64,000 nucleotides of DNA from Neorhizobium sp. NCHU2750 (GTDB taxonomy: Bacteria > Pseudomonadota > Alphaproteobacteria > Rhizobiales > Rhizobiaceae), in NCBI RefSeq assembly GCF_003597675.1, contig NZ_CP030829.1:372001-436000 (forward strand), in the 5' to 3' direction. The first letter of the stretch is position 1. Each line of letters starts with the position of its first letter. The translations under genes and the position numbers were made by a program. Under the pieces are notes generated by a model. That model was not told where the DNA came from, searched no databases, and was given only the letters and a program-made list of their open reading frames with translations. This document shows positions 8,469 to 16,678 of the stretch, piece after piece.

Positions 8469-9818
8469 ATGACTTCATCTCGCAAGATGAAACTCGGCCT
8501 TTCGCTGCGTTATCTCGGCTATCATAGTGCGGCATGGCGGCTGCCCGGCGTTCCCGCGGACGGCGCAACCCAGTTCCAGTTTTTCCTCAAGAGCGCAAAG
8601 CAGGCGGAAGCCGCCAAGTTCGACACGATCTTCTTCGCCGACGGCCTGGCTGTGCGGGGATCGGACAATCCCAAGGGCGTCCTCGCGCGCGACATGAAGA
8701 ATGTGGAGCTTGAGCCGCTGACGCTGCTGTCGGCGATTGCAAGTCACACCAGCCATATCGGCCTCGTGGCAACGGCTTCCACCAGCTACAACGCGCCCTA
8801 TCACGTTGCACGAAAATACGCCTCGCTGGATCATATTTCAGGCGGCCGGACCGGATGGAACGTCGTCACCTCCTGGTCGGAGCAGGAAGCCTGGAATTTT
8901 AATCGCGACGAACATCTGGGCTATGACGAGCGCTATGAGATGGCCCATGAATTCGTTGACGTCGTGACCGGCCTTTGGGACAGCTGGGACGAGGACGCGT
9001 TTCTGCGCAACAAGGAAAGCGGCCTCTTCTACGACGAATCGAAGCTTCATGTGCTTGATCACGTCGGAAAGTATTTCAAGGTTCGCGGACCGCTGACCTC
9101 GGCCCGCAGCCCGCAGGGGCGCCCGATCATCTACCAGGCCGGAGCATCCGAAGCCGGGCGAGAACTTGGCGCGCGCGTAGCCGACGTTCTTTATTCCAAC
9201 GCGCTGACGCTCGACAGCGCGCAGGAATATTATCTCGACATGAAGAACCGCGCGGCCGCCCACGGTCGCGATCCCAGCCAGTTGCTGGTGATGCCCGGTA
9301 TCACCATCTATACCGGCCGCACCAAGGCAGAAGCGCAGGCGCAGTTCGACCAGCTTCAGGAACTCATCGATCCGCTGATCGGCCTCGGCATTCTCGGGCA
9401 GTATTTCGGCGATTTGAGCGACCACGATCTCGATGGTCCAGTCCCTGCGCCGAACAATCCCAAAATCCGCTCCATGGCAGAAAACCTCTACAACGAGGCG
9501 CAGGCGAAAAACCTGACCATTCGCCAGCTCTACCAGCTCGCGGCAAGCGCAAACTCGCAGCGCCACATCATCGGCACCGCCGAGGAAGTCGTCGACAGCA
9601 TGCAGGAATGGTTCGAGAACGACGCCGCCGACGGTTTCAACATCTGCCCGCCGGCAATGCCCGTCAGCCTAGACAGCTTCCTGGAGCTGATCCTGCCGGA
9701 ACTGCGCAAGCGCAACCTCGTCCGCACGGAATATGATGGCGGCACGCTTCGCCAAAACCTCGGCCTGGCAGAGCCTGCACAGGGCGATGTCCGTTCGCGA
9801 AGCTACGCCGTGAGCTGA
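8469..9818 (+). CDS. LLM-class FMN-dependent monooxygenase (NtaA/SnaA/DszA family)
   Basis: A 449-residue bacterial luciferase-like TIM-barrel monooxygenase that would use FMNH2 from a separate reductase. Family marks are MKLGLSLRYLGYHSAAWRLP at the start, FDTIFFADGLAVR, VATASTSYNAPYHVARKYAS, LDHISGGRTGWNVVTSWSEQ, ARNFNRD-like EAWNFNRDEHLGYDERYE, and PIIYQAGASEAGRELGARVA. Known relatives include nitrilotriacetate, EDTA and dibenzothiophene-sulfone monooxygenases and YxeK, which acts on S-(2-succino)cysteine. Substrate cannot be read from sequence. It follows the two permeases and precedes a flavin reductase. It looks closest to the monooxygenase at 25714-27075 in this window. Confidence 0.93.
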   Translation: MTSSRKMKLGLSLRYLGYHSAAWRLPGVPADGATQFQFFLKSAKQAEAAKFDTIFFADGLAVRGSDNPKGVLARDMKNVELEPLTLLSAIASHTSHIGLVATASTSYNAPYHVARKYASLDHISGGRTGWNVVTSWSEQEAWNFNRDEHLGYDERYEMAHEFVDVVTGLWDSWDEDAFLRNKESGLFYDESKLHVLDHVGKYFKVRGPLTSARSPQGRPIIYQAGASEAGRELGARVADVLYSNALTLDSAQEYYLDMKNRAAAHGRDPSQLLVMPGITIYTGRTKAEAQAQFDQLQELIDPLIGLGILGQYFGDLSDHDLDGPVPAPNNPKIRSMAENLYNEAQAKNLTIRQLYQLAASANSQRHIIGTAEEVVDSMQEWFENDAADGFNICPPAMPVSLDSFLELILPELRKRNLVRTEYDGGTLRQNLGLAEPAQGDVRSRSYAVS

Positions 9819-9852
9819 GCCCGGCAAACACCCATCGAGACCGACCCCACCG

Positions 9853-9902
9853 CATTGAACGATTGCCGACTGCCACACCGGCAAAGCCCGGCAGTCGTTC
9901 AA
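9853..9902 (+). other. Intercistronic hairpin between monooxygenase and flavin reductase
   Basis: CGACTGCC (9867-9874) pairs perfectly with GGCAGTCG (9890-9897). Flanking TTGAA and TTCAA can extend the stem after a bulge. There is no T run. It sits between the monooxygenase stop and the reductase start and could be a partial terminator or an mRNA-stabilising element. Confidence 0.4.
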
Positions 9903-9925
9903 CGCCGCATCGAAAGAGACCTGAA

Positions 9926-10438
9926 TTGGAAAAAATCTCCCCGAACGCCGACGCACCGAAAGTCCTCAGGCAGCTCTATTCCTGTTTTCCGACGGGCGTT
10001 ACCGCGCTCTGCGCCCTGCGCGACGGCAAGCCACTGGGTCTTGCGCTCAGTTCGTTCACATCGATTTCGATCGACCCGCCGCTGGTCTCTGTGTCGCTGC
10101 AATCCACCTCGGCAACCTGGGCTTCGTTCGAAGGAATTGAGACCTTCGGTCTGAGCGTCCTCGGCGAAGATCAGGAGCACGCCTGTCGGCAGCTGTCGCA
10201 GAAAACCGGCGATCGCTTTGCCGGCCTCGACTGGACGGCATCCGAATCGGGAGCCATCTTCATCGACGGATCGGTGGCCTGGCTCGAGTGCAGCCTGCAT
10301 CATCGGCTGGTCGCCGGTGATCACGAGATTGCAATCCTGCGGGTCGAAGCGGCGAAGGCCGATCCCTGCCAGGCTCCACTGGTTTTCCATGCCAGCCGTT
10401 TTCGCCGGCTCGTACCGAGCGAAACCGCCTCGATCTGA
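9926..10438 (+). CDS. Flavin reductase domain protein (reductase partner of the monooxygenase)
   Basis: A ~170-residue member of the HpaC/NtaB/EmoB-type flavin reductase family. Characteristic segments are YSCFPTGVTALCALRDGKPL, LALSSFTSISIDPPLVSVSL, WASFEGIETFGLSVLGEDQE and the ending APLVFHASRFRRL. It should reduce FMN with NAD(P)H and pass FMNH2 to the adjacent monooxygenase. The homologous region begins at EKISPNADAPKVLRQLYS, so I chose the TTG at 9926, which has a weak AAAGAGA upstream. The ATG at 9863 is possible but lies in the intercistronic hairpin and adds a non-conserved arginine-rich tail. It is the last gene of the 3270-10438 operon. Confidence 0.85.
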   Translation: MEKISPNADAPKVLRQLYSCFPTGVTALCALRDGKPLGLALSSFTSISIDPPLVSVSLQSTSATWASFEGIETFGLSVLGEDQEHACRQLSQKTGDRFAGLDWTASESGAIFIDGSVAWLECSLHHRLVAGDHEIAILRVEAAKADPCQAPLVFHASRFRRLVPSETASI

Positions 10439-10602
10439 CAGACGAAGATCAAACGTCACTGCTTCACCTCGTCGCGAGAGTGCTCCCGTTCGCGGCGTCT
10501 GCCAGCTCGGTTGGAAATTTGTACTTCGTCAATATTGAAATGGCGCGGAAAGAAGAGGAAAAGAAGGGCAACAGTGCCTCCCTAGCGTAGGACGATTACG
10601 CA

Positions 10603-11433
10603 ATGAACATGCTCGTACCGCCCAGTGTCTCCGGCCTTCGTGAACAAAGCGAATGGTCTGACTTCTTCTCCCGCTATTCGCATATCGTTCTGGTCGCAAA
10701 CAGCGACCAGATAAGGATCGATGACCTCCAGTCGACCTATCCGGACACCGCCTTGTTCGTCTTCTTCAACAAGGTATACAAGGTTCTGGACAAGCCTTTT
10801 TCCGGCCGTGCCCTGTTGATCTCGAGGGGGCAGCCCAAGGGTGCCAACATCGTTTATCGCAACGAGGTTGCGGAGGTTCTGCGGCTTTTCTCGCAGGACA
10901 ATTTCCTGGGCGTGCTCAACATGCGGCTGAGTGAGACCGAAAGGCTCAATGAAAGTTCCGACTATCTCGATGCGCCGACCGGCCATCTGGATCTGGTGGG
11001 CTATTGCAACGAGTTCTACCCGGAAGGAAAACTGCCGACGAGCGGCTTTGCGATTGCCCTCTGGCTTGCGGAACAGAAGATCCAGCCTCAGATCATACTG
11101 GCCGGATTTACCGGTCAGCGCAGCGACAAATGGCGTGTCGTCTCGGCCCACGACTGGACGTTCGAGCAGGTATTCCTGAAGCTCCTTGCCAGGCAGGGCA
11201 ATATCGTCTTTCACGGCTCGATGGCGAAGAACAGCTATGAGACGCTGCTGCAGCGTTTCCCCGAGTTTCCTGTGTCGGCCATATCCTCTACTATTGCCGA
11301 TGTGTTGTCTGCGCGGCAGAATGCAACCGAAGCGCAGGTGGACAAGCTGATTTCGCTCACCAATGTCCTGCGCTCGTTCGACAACTTCCTGCGTGGGCTG
11401 AGGCCTGGGTTTCTAAGGAAGAAGAAAAAGTAA
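10603..11433 (+). CDS. Hypothetical protein, possibly a glycan-related transferase
   Basis: A 276-residue protein I cannot assign firmly. It has an N-terminal alpha/beta segment (SHIVLVANSDQIRIDDL), a region ending PTSGFAIALWLAEQKIQPQI followed by ILAGFTGQ, and a basic C-terminus (RPGFLRKKKK). The PTSG...GF pattern recalls the second nucleotide-sugar motif of sialyltransferase-like (GT29-like) proteins, but this is from memory and weak. No signal peptide or membrane segment is seen. The start has an AGGAC about ten bases upstream. It is followed after five bases by another unassigned gene and lies in a patch with a glycosyltransferase and an acyltransferase, so a role in surface polysaccharide is the best guess. 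Confidence 0.55.
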   Translation: MNMLVPPSVSGLREQSEWSDFFSRYSHIVLVANSDQIRIDDLQSTYPDTALFVFFNKVYKVLDKPFSGRALLISRGQPKGANIVYRNEVAEVLRLFSQDNFLGVLNMRLSETERLNESSDYLDAPTGHLDLVGYCNEFYPEGKLPTSGFAIALWLAEQKIQPQIILAGFTGQRSDKWRVVSAHDWTFEQVFLKLLARQGNIVFHGSMAKNSYETLLQRFPEFPVSAISSTIADVLSARQNATEAQVDKLISLTNVLRSFDNFLRGLRPGFLRKKKK

Positions 11434-11438
11434 GGGGA

Positions 11439-12203
11439 ATGCCTTTGCAGCAGAGCCAATCCAAGGGCATCAGGGCGCAACTGAAAGATATCAAGACAGG
11501 GTTCTACAGGAAGCTGAAATACCGCCTCCTGCGGCCGGCGCCGCCACCGTTCAACGGCAGGTTCTCGGGACCAGTCGTCGTCGTCGGCTCGGCCCCGAAG
11601 TCTGACAAGCCCGTCGGCCTTGACGAAACCTATACGATCTTCACCGTCAACGGCTCCCAATCCGTGGCGTCGAAATGGGGTATTTCCGTCCCCGATCTCA
11701 CCTTCATGATGTTCAATCAGGTTGAGGGAACGACGACCAATGCGCAGGAAGTCCGCCGGGTCCTGTCCGGCACGCGTACGAAATCGCTTTATGTGCTGCT
11801 TTGGCGCCGAAACGAGATCGACCGGCTGCGCAATGGCCTGAAAGCCTTCGACTACAACTATGATGAGCTGACGATCGTCGATCGCTATCAGCGAATGGCG
11901 CTTCTCGACAAGGTGGCGGGCCTCGCCTCACTCGAACTCGATGCCGACTCCAAGTGCTCGAATGGCATGAATGCCGTTCTTTTCGCGCTCTATCATGGTG
12001 CCCCGGCGGTCATCATCTGCGGGATAAATCCGAATTCGGCAGGCCATATCTATAATGGCGTCGGCTTGAAACGGCATCATGTCGACATGGACCGTCTGCT
12101 CATCGAGAGGCTTGTCCGAGACGGACGACCGCTGTTTACCGCCGATCCCGACGTCTCAGTGCGCCTTGGTATTCCGCTATGGACGGGATCGCTCCCGTCC
12201 TGA
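11439..12203 (+). CDS. Hypothetical protein, sister of the preceding gene in fold pattern
   Basis: A 254-residue protein. It has a basic N-terminus (IKTGFYRKLKYRLLRP), a GPVVVVGSAPKSDKPVG strand-loop resembling a nucleotide-binding start, a VNGSQSVASKWGISVPDL segment, and a later NGMNAVLFALYHGAPAVIIC motif followed by GINPNSAGHIYNG. The two-motif arrangement parallels the upstream gene and recalls MptE/DUF115 or GT29-like folds, but no family is certain. It starts six bases after the preceding stop with AAGGGG close by, so both are co-transcribed. A perfect hairpin lies over its last codons (12181-12200) and another just after. Confidence 0.55.
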   Translation: MPLQQSQSKGIRAQLKDIKTGFYRKLKYRLLRPAPPPFNGRFSGPVVVVGSAPKSDKPVGLDETYTIFTVNGSQSVASKWGISVPDLTFMMFNQVEGTTTNAQEVRRVLSGTRTKSLYVLLWRRNEIDRLRNGLKAFDYNYDELTIVDRYQRMALLDKVAGLASLELDADSKCSNGMNAVLFALYHGAPAVIICGINPNSAGHIYNGVGLKRHHVDMDRLLIERLVRDGRPLFTADPDVSVRLGIPLWTGSLPS

Positions 12204-12250
12204 GCTTCGATATGTCGATAAAACGCGGCGCCAGGATGACCCGGCGCCGC
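12181..12250. terminator. Two stem-loops between convergent genes
   Basis: GGACGGGA and TCCCGTCC (12181-12200) form a perfect 8-bp stem with loop TCGC, ending directly before the stop codon at 12201. GCGGCGCC (12225-12232) and GGCGCCGC (12243-12250) form a second 8-bp stem followed by TCTTCACTTT. They lie between the plus gene ending at 12203 and the minus gene ending at 12279, so a bidirectional terminator is likely. Confidence 0.6.
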
Positions 12251-12278
12251 TCTTCACTTTGCTCACAAAGACGCGATT

Positions 12279-12965
12279 TCAGCCGGTACGCTGGGTGACG
12301 TGCAGCATGCGATCACGGGTGGCAAACCATTCGTCGGCATAGTCATCGTTCTTGTATTCGTCGAAATACGGTCCGCCATCGGTGAAATGCACCAGGTCGG
12401 CATCGGGAGAATATTCGTATTCGTTGACCAGCCAATTCCAGCTCTGCGGCAGCTCGCCGATCAGATCCTCGGATTCCAGCCACTTGAACTGGTGCAATTC
12501 CAGACCGGAGGCCGAATTGACGTAATCGAGATCAAGTTTGCGGCATTTGGCGTTGTTGAACAGGATGACGCTCGACCAGTTCTTTTTCTCGTACTTGGTC
12601 TGCACCTGGCCAAGAAATTTGGTCTCGACCTTCGGTACGTAATTGTGCTTGACGCACATGGCGGCATAGCGATCGTCGCGCAGTTCCCACAGCTTGGCGA
12701 TATCGCTGCGCATGATCATGTCGCAATCGGCAAACAGAGACCAGCCCTCATACCCGCTCATATAGGGCACGAGGAACCGGGAGAAGGAAAACTCGGTCGA
12801 CTGGAGCGAGTTGCGCTCGCGCGTGAAGATGCCTCCAAGGTTTGCGAGGTTGATCGGCGTGAACGTCACCGGCATCGAGCTCTTTTCCAGAATACTCTGG
12901 CAGAACACGTGGTAGGCAGCCACTTCCTTGCTGTCGAATCCGATGAAAACATGTGCGTCGTTCAT
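12279..12965 (-). CDS. Glycosyltransferase (GT-A fold, GT8-like or DUF-type)
   Basis: A 228-residue protein with the signature of small GT-A glycosyltransferases. It starts with HVFIGFDSKEVAAYHVFCQS, has the metal-binding acidic motif in FADCDMIMRSDIAKLWEL (about 78-95) and ends with a conserved HFTDGGPYFDEY loop. It is predicted cytoplasmic and would transfer a sugar from a nucleotide-sugar donor to a surface polysaccharide or lipid acceptor. AGGAGTAAC precedes two consecutive ATGs. I use the second (12965), which gives seven-base spacing; the first at 12968 gives four. The donor and acceptor cannot be inferred. Confidence 0.78.
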   Translation of the reverse strand: MNDAHVFIGFDSKEVAAYHVFCQSILEKSSMPVTFTPINLANLGGIFTRERNSLQSTEFSFSRFLVPYMSGYEGWSLFADCDMIMRSDIAKLWELRDDRYAAMCVKHNYVPKVETKFLGQVQTKYEKKNWSSVILFNNAKCRKLDLDYVNSASGLELHQFKWLESEDLIGELPQSWNWLVNEYEYSPDADLVHFTDGGPYFDEYKNDDYADEWFATRDRMLHVTQRTG

Positions 12966-12968
12966 CAT

Positions 12969-13321
12969 GTTACTCCTGCGATTGGTCTTTGGTCGTTTGA
13001 ATACATGGTGGAAAATAGAGATTCGGCATTGAGCCCGATAGGTTTCGATTTCTCGCTGGCTTAAATGTCCTCGTGTGCGACCACCATTTCGCGGCGTAAT
13101 CTACCTAGGTCACTTCTGAGCAACTGGCAAACTGCTTCGTGCGGTCGAAGCCATTGGATGTGTCGATCCATGACGATCTGTGATGATGTATGACCAAGAT
13201 GATTGTGCCTTGCATTTGTCATGAACACCCCCCAAGAGACGCTGCCTGCCATTGAGAGCACCGCGCATTAAGCCGCGCAGTTCCAGGGGCGGGTGACGAA
13301 ACAAGCAAGGCGAGCATTCTC
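12969..13321. other. 353-base intergenic region, no gene recognised
   Basis: This gap separates the divergent glycosyltransferase (start 12965) and acyltransferase (start 13322). It must hold both promoters. A short minus-strand frame at 13061-13261 has no recognisable domain or ribosome binding site. The part at 12985-13030 is locally AT-richer. I see no riboswitch or strong repeat. Confidence 0.5.
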
Positions 13322-15310
13322 TTGGCAGGCACTCATCTGGACTATCGACCCGACCTTGATGGCTTGAGGGCCTATGCCGTAATTCCCGTCCTGTTTTTCC
13401 ATGCTGGTATAGCCGCCTTTTCCGGTGGCTTTGTCGGCGTCGACATTTTCTTCGTCCTGTCCGGCTTCTTCATGGCGAAGATTATCCTGCGCGACCTTGA
13501 TCGGGGACAGTTCAATTTTCTCGATTTCTATGTCCGGCGCATGCGCAGGATCTTTCCCGCACTATTTGCGATGATCACGGTGACATCGGTCGTTGCCACA
13601 ATCGTGCTGATGCCGCGGGAGTTCGAATATTTCGCATCGAGCGTTAGGGCGGCCGTTCTTTTCATCGCCAATGTGCGGTTTTACAACGAAAGCGGCTATT
13701 TCGATATCGCTTCAGAGATGAAGCCGCTTTTGCACACATGGTCACTGTCCGTTGAAGAACAGTTCTATGTCGGCTTCCCGCTTGTACTCTTCCTCGTCCA
13801 TCGGTTTGCCCGTACCTGGCTAGTTCCCCTGCTTGCTATCGTCATCCTCATTTCACTTGGCGCAAGCTCCTGGGTAATCTACGAGAACCCGGAGAAAGCC
13901 TTTTATCTTTTGCCTTTCCGGATATGGGAACTCCTGCTCGGCGCTCTCGTTGCAGCTCTTCCAAGGTCCGAAAAGGCACGGGCAGCCGACCCGTTTCTCG
14001 GATCTGCCGGCCTGATCGCGATCCTCGCATCGATCTTCCTCTATCGAGCGGACATGCCATTCCCCGGTTTCAGCGCTCTTCTGCCCTGCCTCGGCGCGGC
14101 CGCGTTGATTGCCGCAAACAGCCGCTCGGGACCGGTCGCTGTGATCCTGACCAACAGGCCTACCGTTTTTCTCGGGAAGATCTCTTATTCCCTTTATCTC
14201 TGGCACTGGCCGATTATTGTCCTCATCCAGTATCGCACCGAGACGGCACTTACCCCCGGCTTGCAGGCGCTCGTCGTCGCCCTGTCTGTCGTCGTCGGCT
14301 TCCTCTCCTGGAAATATATCGAGCAGCCAGTGCGTTTCGGCCGGCTCCGCTCGGCCTCTCGCACCGTGCTTATCGGCTCCAGCGCCGGCTTTGTTGCTAT
14401 TGCCTGTGTCTTCACAACCATCGTCAAGGACGACGACGGCGTGCCCGGCAGATTGCCGGCAGAGGCTGCCCGGCTCTATCGCGCGACTTACGACCATAGC
14501 CCCTACGATATCCCGAAATGTTTCGCCGACAGCAACGGCAAGGGACTTTCGCCCGACCAGATCAACAGCAATCAACTTTGCGATATCGGTGTGCCAGGCG
14601 GTAAGCCGGCCTTCCTGCTATGGGGCGATTCTCACGCGGCAGCGATTGCGCCCGCACTCGACCTGGCTGCGAAGAAACTCGGAATCACCGGAAAATTCGT
14701 CGGGCGCGGATCATGTCCGCCGCTGCCCGATACGCAGTTCGGTTCTGCCGAGAACGTCGAGCGGTGCGTGGAGCATACGAAGGCGGTCATGGCTCTCATC
14801 GAGCGCGAGCATTATCCTCTGGTATTCATGGCCGCCTACTGGCCAAAATACGTTCATCGCAGCGAGCTGCCGCAGCAGGGCGTCTTTTTCGACCCCCGCG
14901 TCCCGCCGGATCTCAGCGATTGGTCGAAGCCGATCGTATCGGGCCTGACCAATGTCATCGCCACGCTCAAAAAGCAGGGAAGCCAGCCAGTGCTGATCAT
15001 GGATGTGCCGGAAGCAGGCTACCGCGTGCCCGAAGCACTGGCCCGCGCCTATATGACAGGGAACTCGCTGGAGATTGCGCCCGATCTTGCCTATACGCAA
15101 AAACGACAGGCGCTGGCCCGCGACGTTCTTTCCAGAGTTGCCGATAAGACGGGATCCTGGATCGTCGACCCGATGGGAACATTGTGTGATGCCCAACACT
15201 GCCGGGTGATGGAAGGAAAGACGGTGCTCTACAAGGATGGCGATCATCTCGCAGCCGGCAGTGCACCGACTTTGGCGCCGTTGTTTGAAAGCGTGCTGAG
15301 CACGAGGTGA
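13322..15310 (+). CDS. OafA/YrhL-type acyltransferase with C-terminal SGNH domain
   Basis: A 662-residue membrane acyltransferase-3 family protein fused to an extracytoplasmic SGNH hydrolase-like domain. It would move acyl groups (often acetyl) onto surface glycans such as O-antigen or exopolysaccharide. The N-terminal motif YRPDLDGLRAYAVIPVLFFH carries the catalytic-type His. It is followed by FVGVDIFFVLSGFFMAKIIL, the FYVRRMRRIFPALF arginine motif and LLHTWSLSVEEQFYVGFPLV. About ten spans run to residue ~375. The SGNH domain starts near 395 with GKPAFLLWGDSHAAAIAPAL (block I, GDS) and ends with LYKDGDHLAAGSAPTL (block V, DxxH). The apparent start is TTG with AAGGCGAG upstream. Neighbouring glycan genes support the role. 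Confidence 0.9.
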   Translation: MAGTHLDYRPDLDGLRAYAVIPVLFFHAGIAAFSGGFVGVDIFFVLSGFFMAKIILRDLDRGQFNFLDFYVRRMRRIFPALFAMITVTSVVATIVLMPREFEYFASSVRAAVLFIANVRFYNESGYFDIASEMKPLLHTWSLSVEEQFYVGFPLVLFLVHRFARTWLVPLLAIVILISLGASSWVIYENPEKAFYLLPFRIWELLLGALVAALPRSEKARAADPFLGSAGLIAILASIFLYRADMPFPGFSALLPCLGAAALIAANSRSGPVAVILTNRPTVFLGKISYSLYLWHWPIIVLIQYRTETALTPGLQALVVALSVVVGFLSWKYIEQPVRFGRLRSASRTVLIGSSAGFVAIACVFTTIVKDDDGVPGRLPAEAARLYRATYDHSPYDIPKCFADSNGKGLSPDQINSNQLCDIGVPGGKPAFLLWGDSHAAAIAPALDLAAKKLGITGKFVGRGSCPPLPDTQFGSAENVERCVEHTKAVMALIEREHYPLVFMAAYWPKYVHRSELPQQGVFFDPRVPPDLSDWSKPIVSGLTNVIATLKKQGSQPVLIMDVPEAGYRVPEALARAYMTGNSLEIAPDLAYTQKRQALARDVLSRVADKTGSWIVDPMGTLCDAQHCRVMEGKTVLYKDGDHLAAGSAPTLAPLFESVLSTR

Positions 15311-15546
15311 CGACTGGCTGAAGAAGCCATCGAGATCGTCATGCTTGCCGGCGCCGTTTTTCGGCCATGGCAGATCGATGACGGCAAAAGATGCCAAAGG
15401 GGTATCGTCCCGTGCGGGCTGCATGCGTCAGCATGCGATCGAGGTACGATGCGGCTCAATCACGCCAGCACAGGTTGGTCAGGACTGAACGGGCCAGATC
15501 TCTTGCCCGCTTTCACCCAAAGATAGCCGCGACCGCCTTTCGGTAT

Positions 15547-16584
15547 TTACGAAGCCCGTGCCACCGTCCGGCTTTCGAAAAAGCTGGCACATGCCGCAGC
15601 AACCCGTTCGATTGATGCGTCATCGACATCCAGATGTGTCACCCATCGAATTGTCCCATAGCCGCCGCCGATGCCGATCCCGCGCTCTGCCATGAAGGCG
15701 ATGAAGGTCGCGATATCGATGCCCTGCGGTGACATGAAGACCATATTGGTGCGTGCCGCCCCCGCGCCGAGTTCCGGATAGGCGGACAGGATCTCCGACA
15801 AGCGTATCGCTCTTGCATGATCCTCCCGCAGCCGGGAGACATTGTGGTCGAGCGCATAAAGCCCCGCCGCGGCAAGAACACCGGTCTGACGCATGCCGCC
15901 TCCGAGCATCTTGCGGATCCGCCGTGCTCGCTCGACAAGATCCCGAGGCCCGACGAGAAGTGAGCCTACCGGGGCACCAAGTCCCTTGGACAGGCAGATC
16001 GAGACCGTATCGAAATGGCCGGCAATCGCGTCAGCACTGCAGTTTGACGCAACCGCCGCATTGAACAGGCGAGCGCCGTCCAGATGGACGGCAAGGCCGC
16101 GCCGGCGTGCCAGCGCAGATGCGTCTGCCAAATATGTTTGGGAGAGAACCAGTCCGTTGAACGTGTTCTCCAGTGCCAGAAGACGCGTGCGGGCATAATG
16201 GAAGTCGTCCGGCTTGATCGCGGCCTCAATGGCGGGCAAAGCGATCGATCCATCCGCTTCGTTGGCAATCGGCTGCGGCTGGATCGAGCCCAGAACCGCG
16301 GCACCGCCTCCCTCGTTGCGATAGGTATGCGCCATCTGGCCGACGATATATTCGTCACCGCGACCGCAATGGGCCATCAGCCCGGCCAGATTGGACTGTG
16401 TGCCTGTCGGAAAGAACAGCGCGGCTTCTTTGCCCAAGCGCTCGGCAGCAGCGGTTTCCAGACGATGGGTGGAGGGGCAATCGTCATAGACCGCATCGCC
16501 CACCTCCGCCGCAGCCATGACGCCGCGCATGTCCGCTTCGGGACGCGTGACTGTGTCGGATCGGAAATCGTCCTTGAATGCCAT
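15547..16584 (-). CDS. L-threonine / L-allo-threonine aldolase-like PLP enzyme
   Basis: A 345-residue fold-type I PLP enzyme of the low-specificity threonine aldolase (LtaE) family, which splits beta-hydroxy amino acids into glycine and an aldehyde. The N-terminal FRSDTVTRPEADMRGVMAAA is diagnostic, followed by GDAVYDDCPST, ALFFPTGTQSNLAGLMAHCG, AHTYRNEGGGA (His stacking on PLP), VHLDGARLFNAAVA and the PLP lysine K200 in SICLSKGLGAPVGS. It lies 94 bases downstream of the monooxygenase at 16679 on the same strand, probably as the last gene of the 24422-to-15547 operon. Its GAGGTG site is well placed. The real substrate may be a product of that monooxygenase rather than threonine. Confidence 0.92.
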   Translation of the reverse strand: MAFKDDFRSDTVTRPEADMRGVMAAAEVGDAVYDDCPSTHRLETAAAERLGKEAALFFPTGTQSNLAGLMAHCGRGDEYIVGQMAHTYRNEGGGAAVLGSIQPQPIANEADGSIALPAIEAAIKPDDFHYARTRLLALENTFNGLVLSQTYLADASALARRRGLAVHLDGARLFNAAVASNCSADAIAGHFDTVSICLSKGLGAPVGSLLVGPRDLVERARRIRKMLGGGMRQTGVLAAAGLYALDHNVSRLREDHARAIRLSEILSAYPELGAGAARTNMVFMSPQGIDIATFIAFMAERGIGIGGGYGTIRWVTHLDVDDASIERVAAACASFFESRTVARAS

Positions 16585-16678
16585 TCCACACCTCGAACTC
16601 TTCAGGACCTGTCAACAGGGCCTCTAACTTTAATGATCGATGGCGGGCTGTGGCGCCCGCCATGCTGCTTGCCGCCAA

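Noticed and set aside
13061..13261. Small minus-strand frame in the 12.97-13.32 kb gap
   Set aside because: No ribosome binding site, domain or membrane segment; probably chance.
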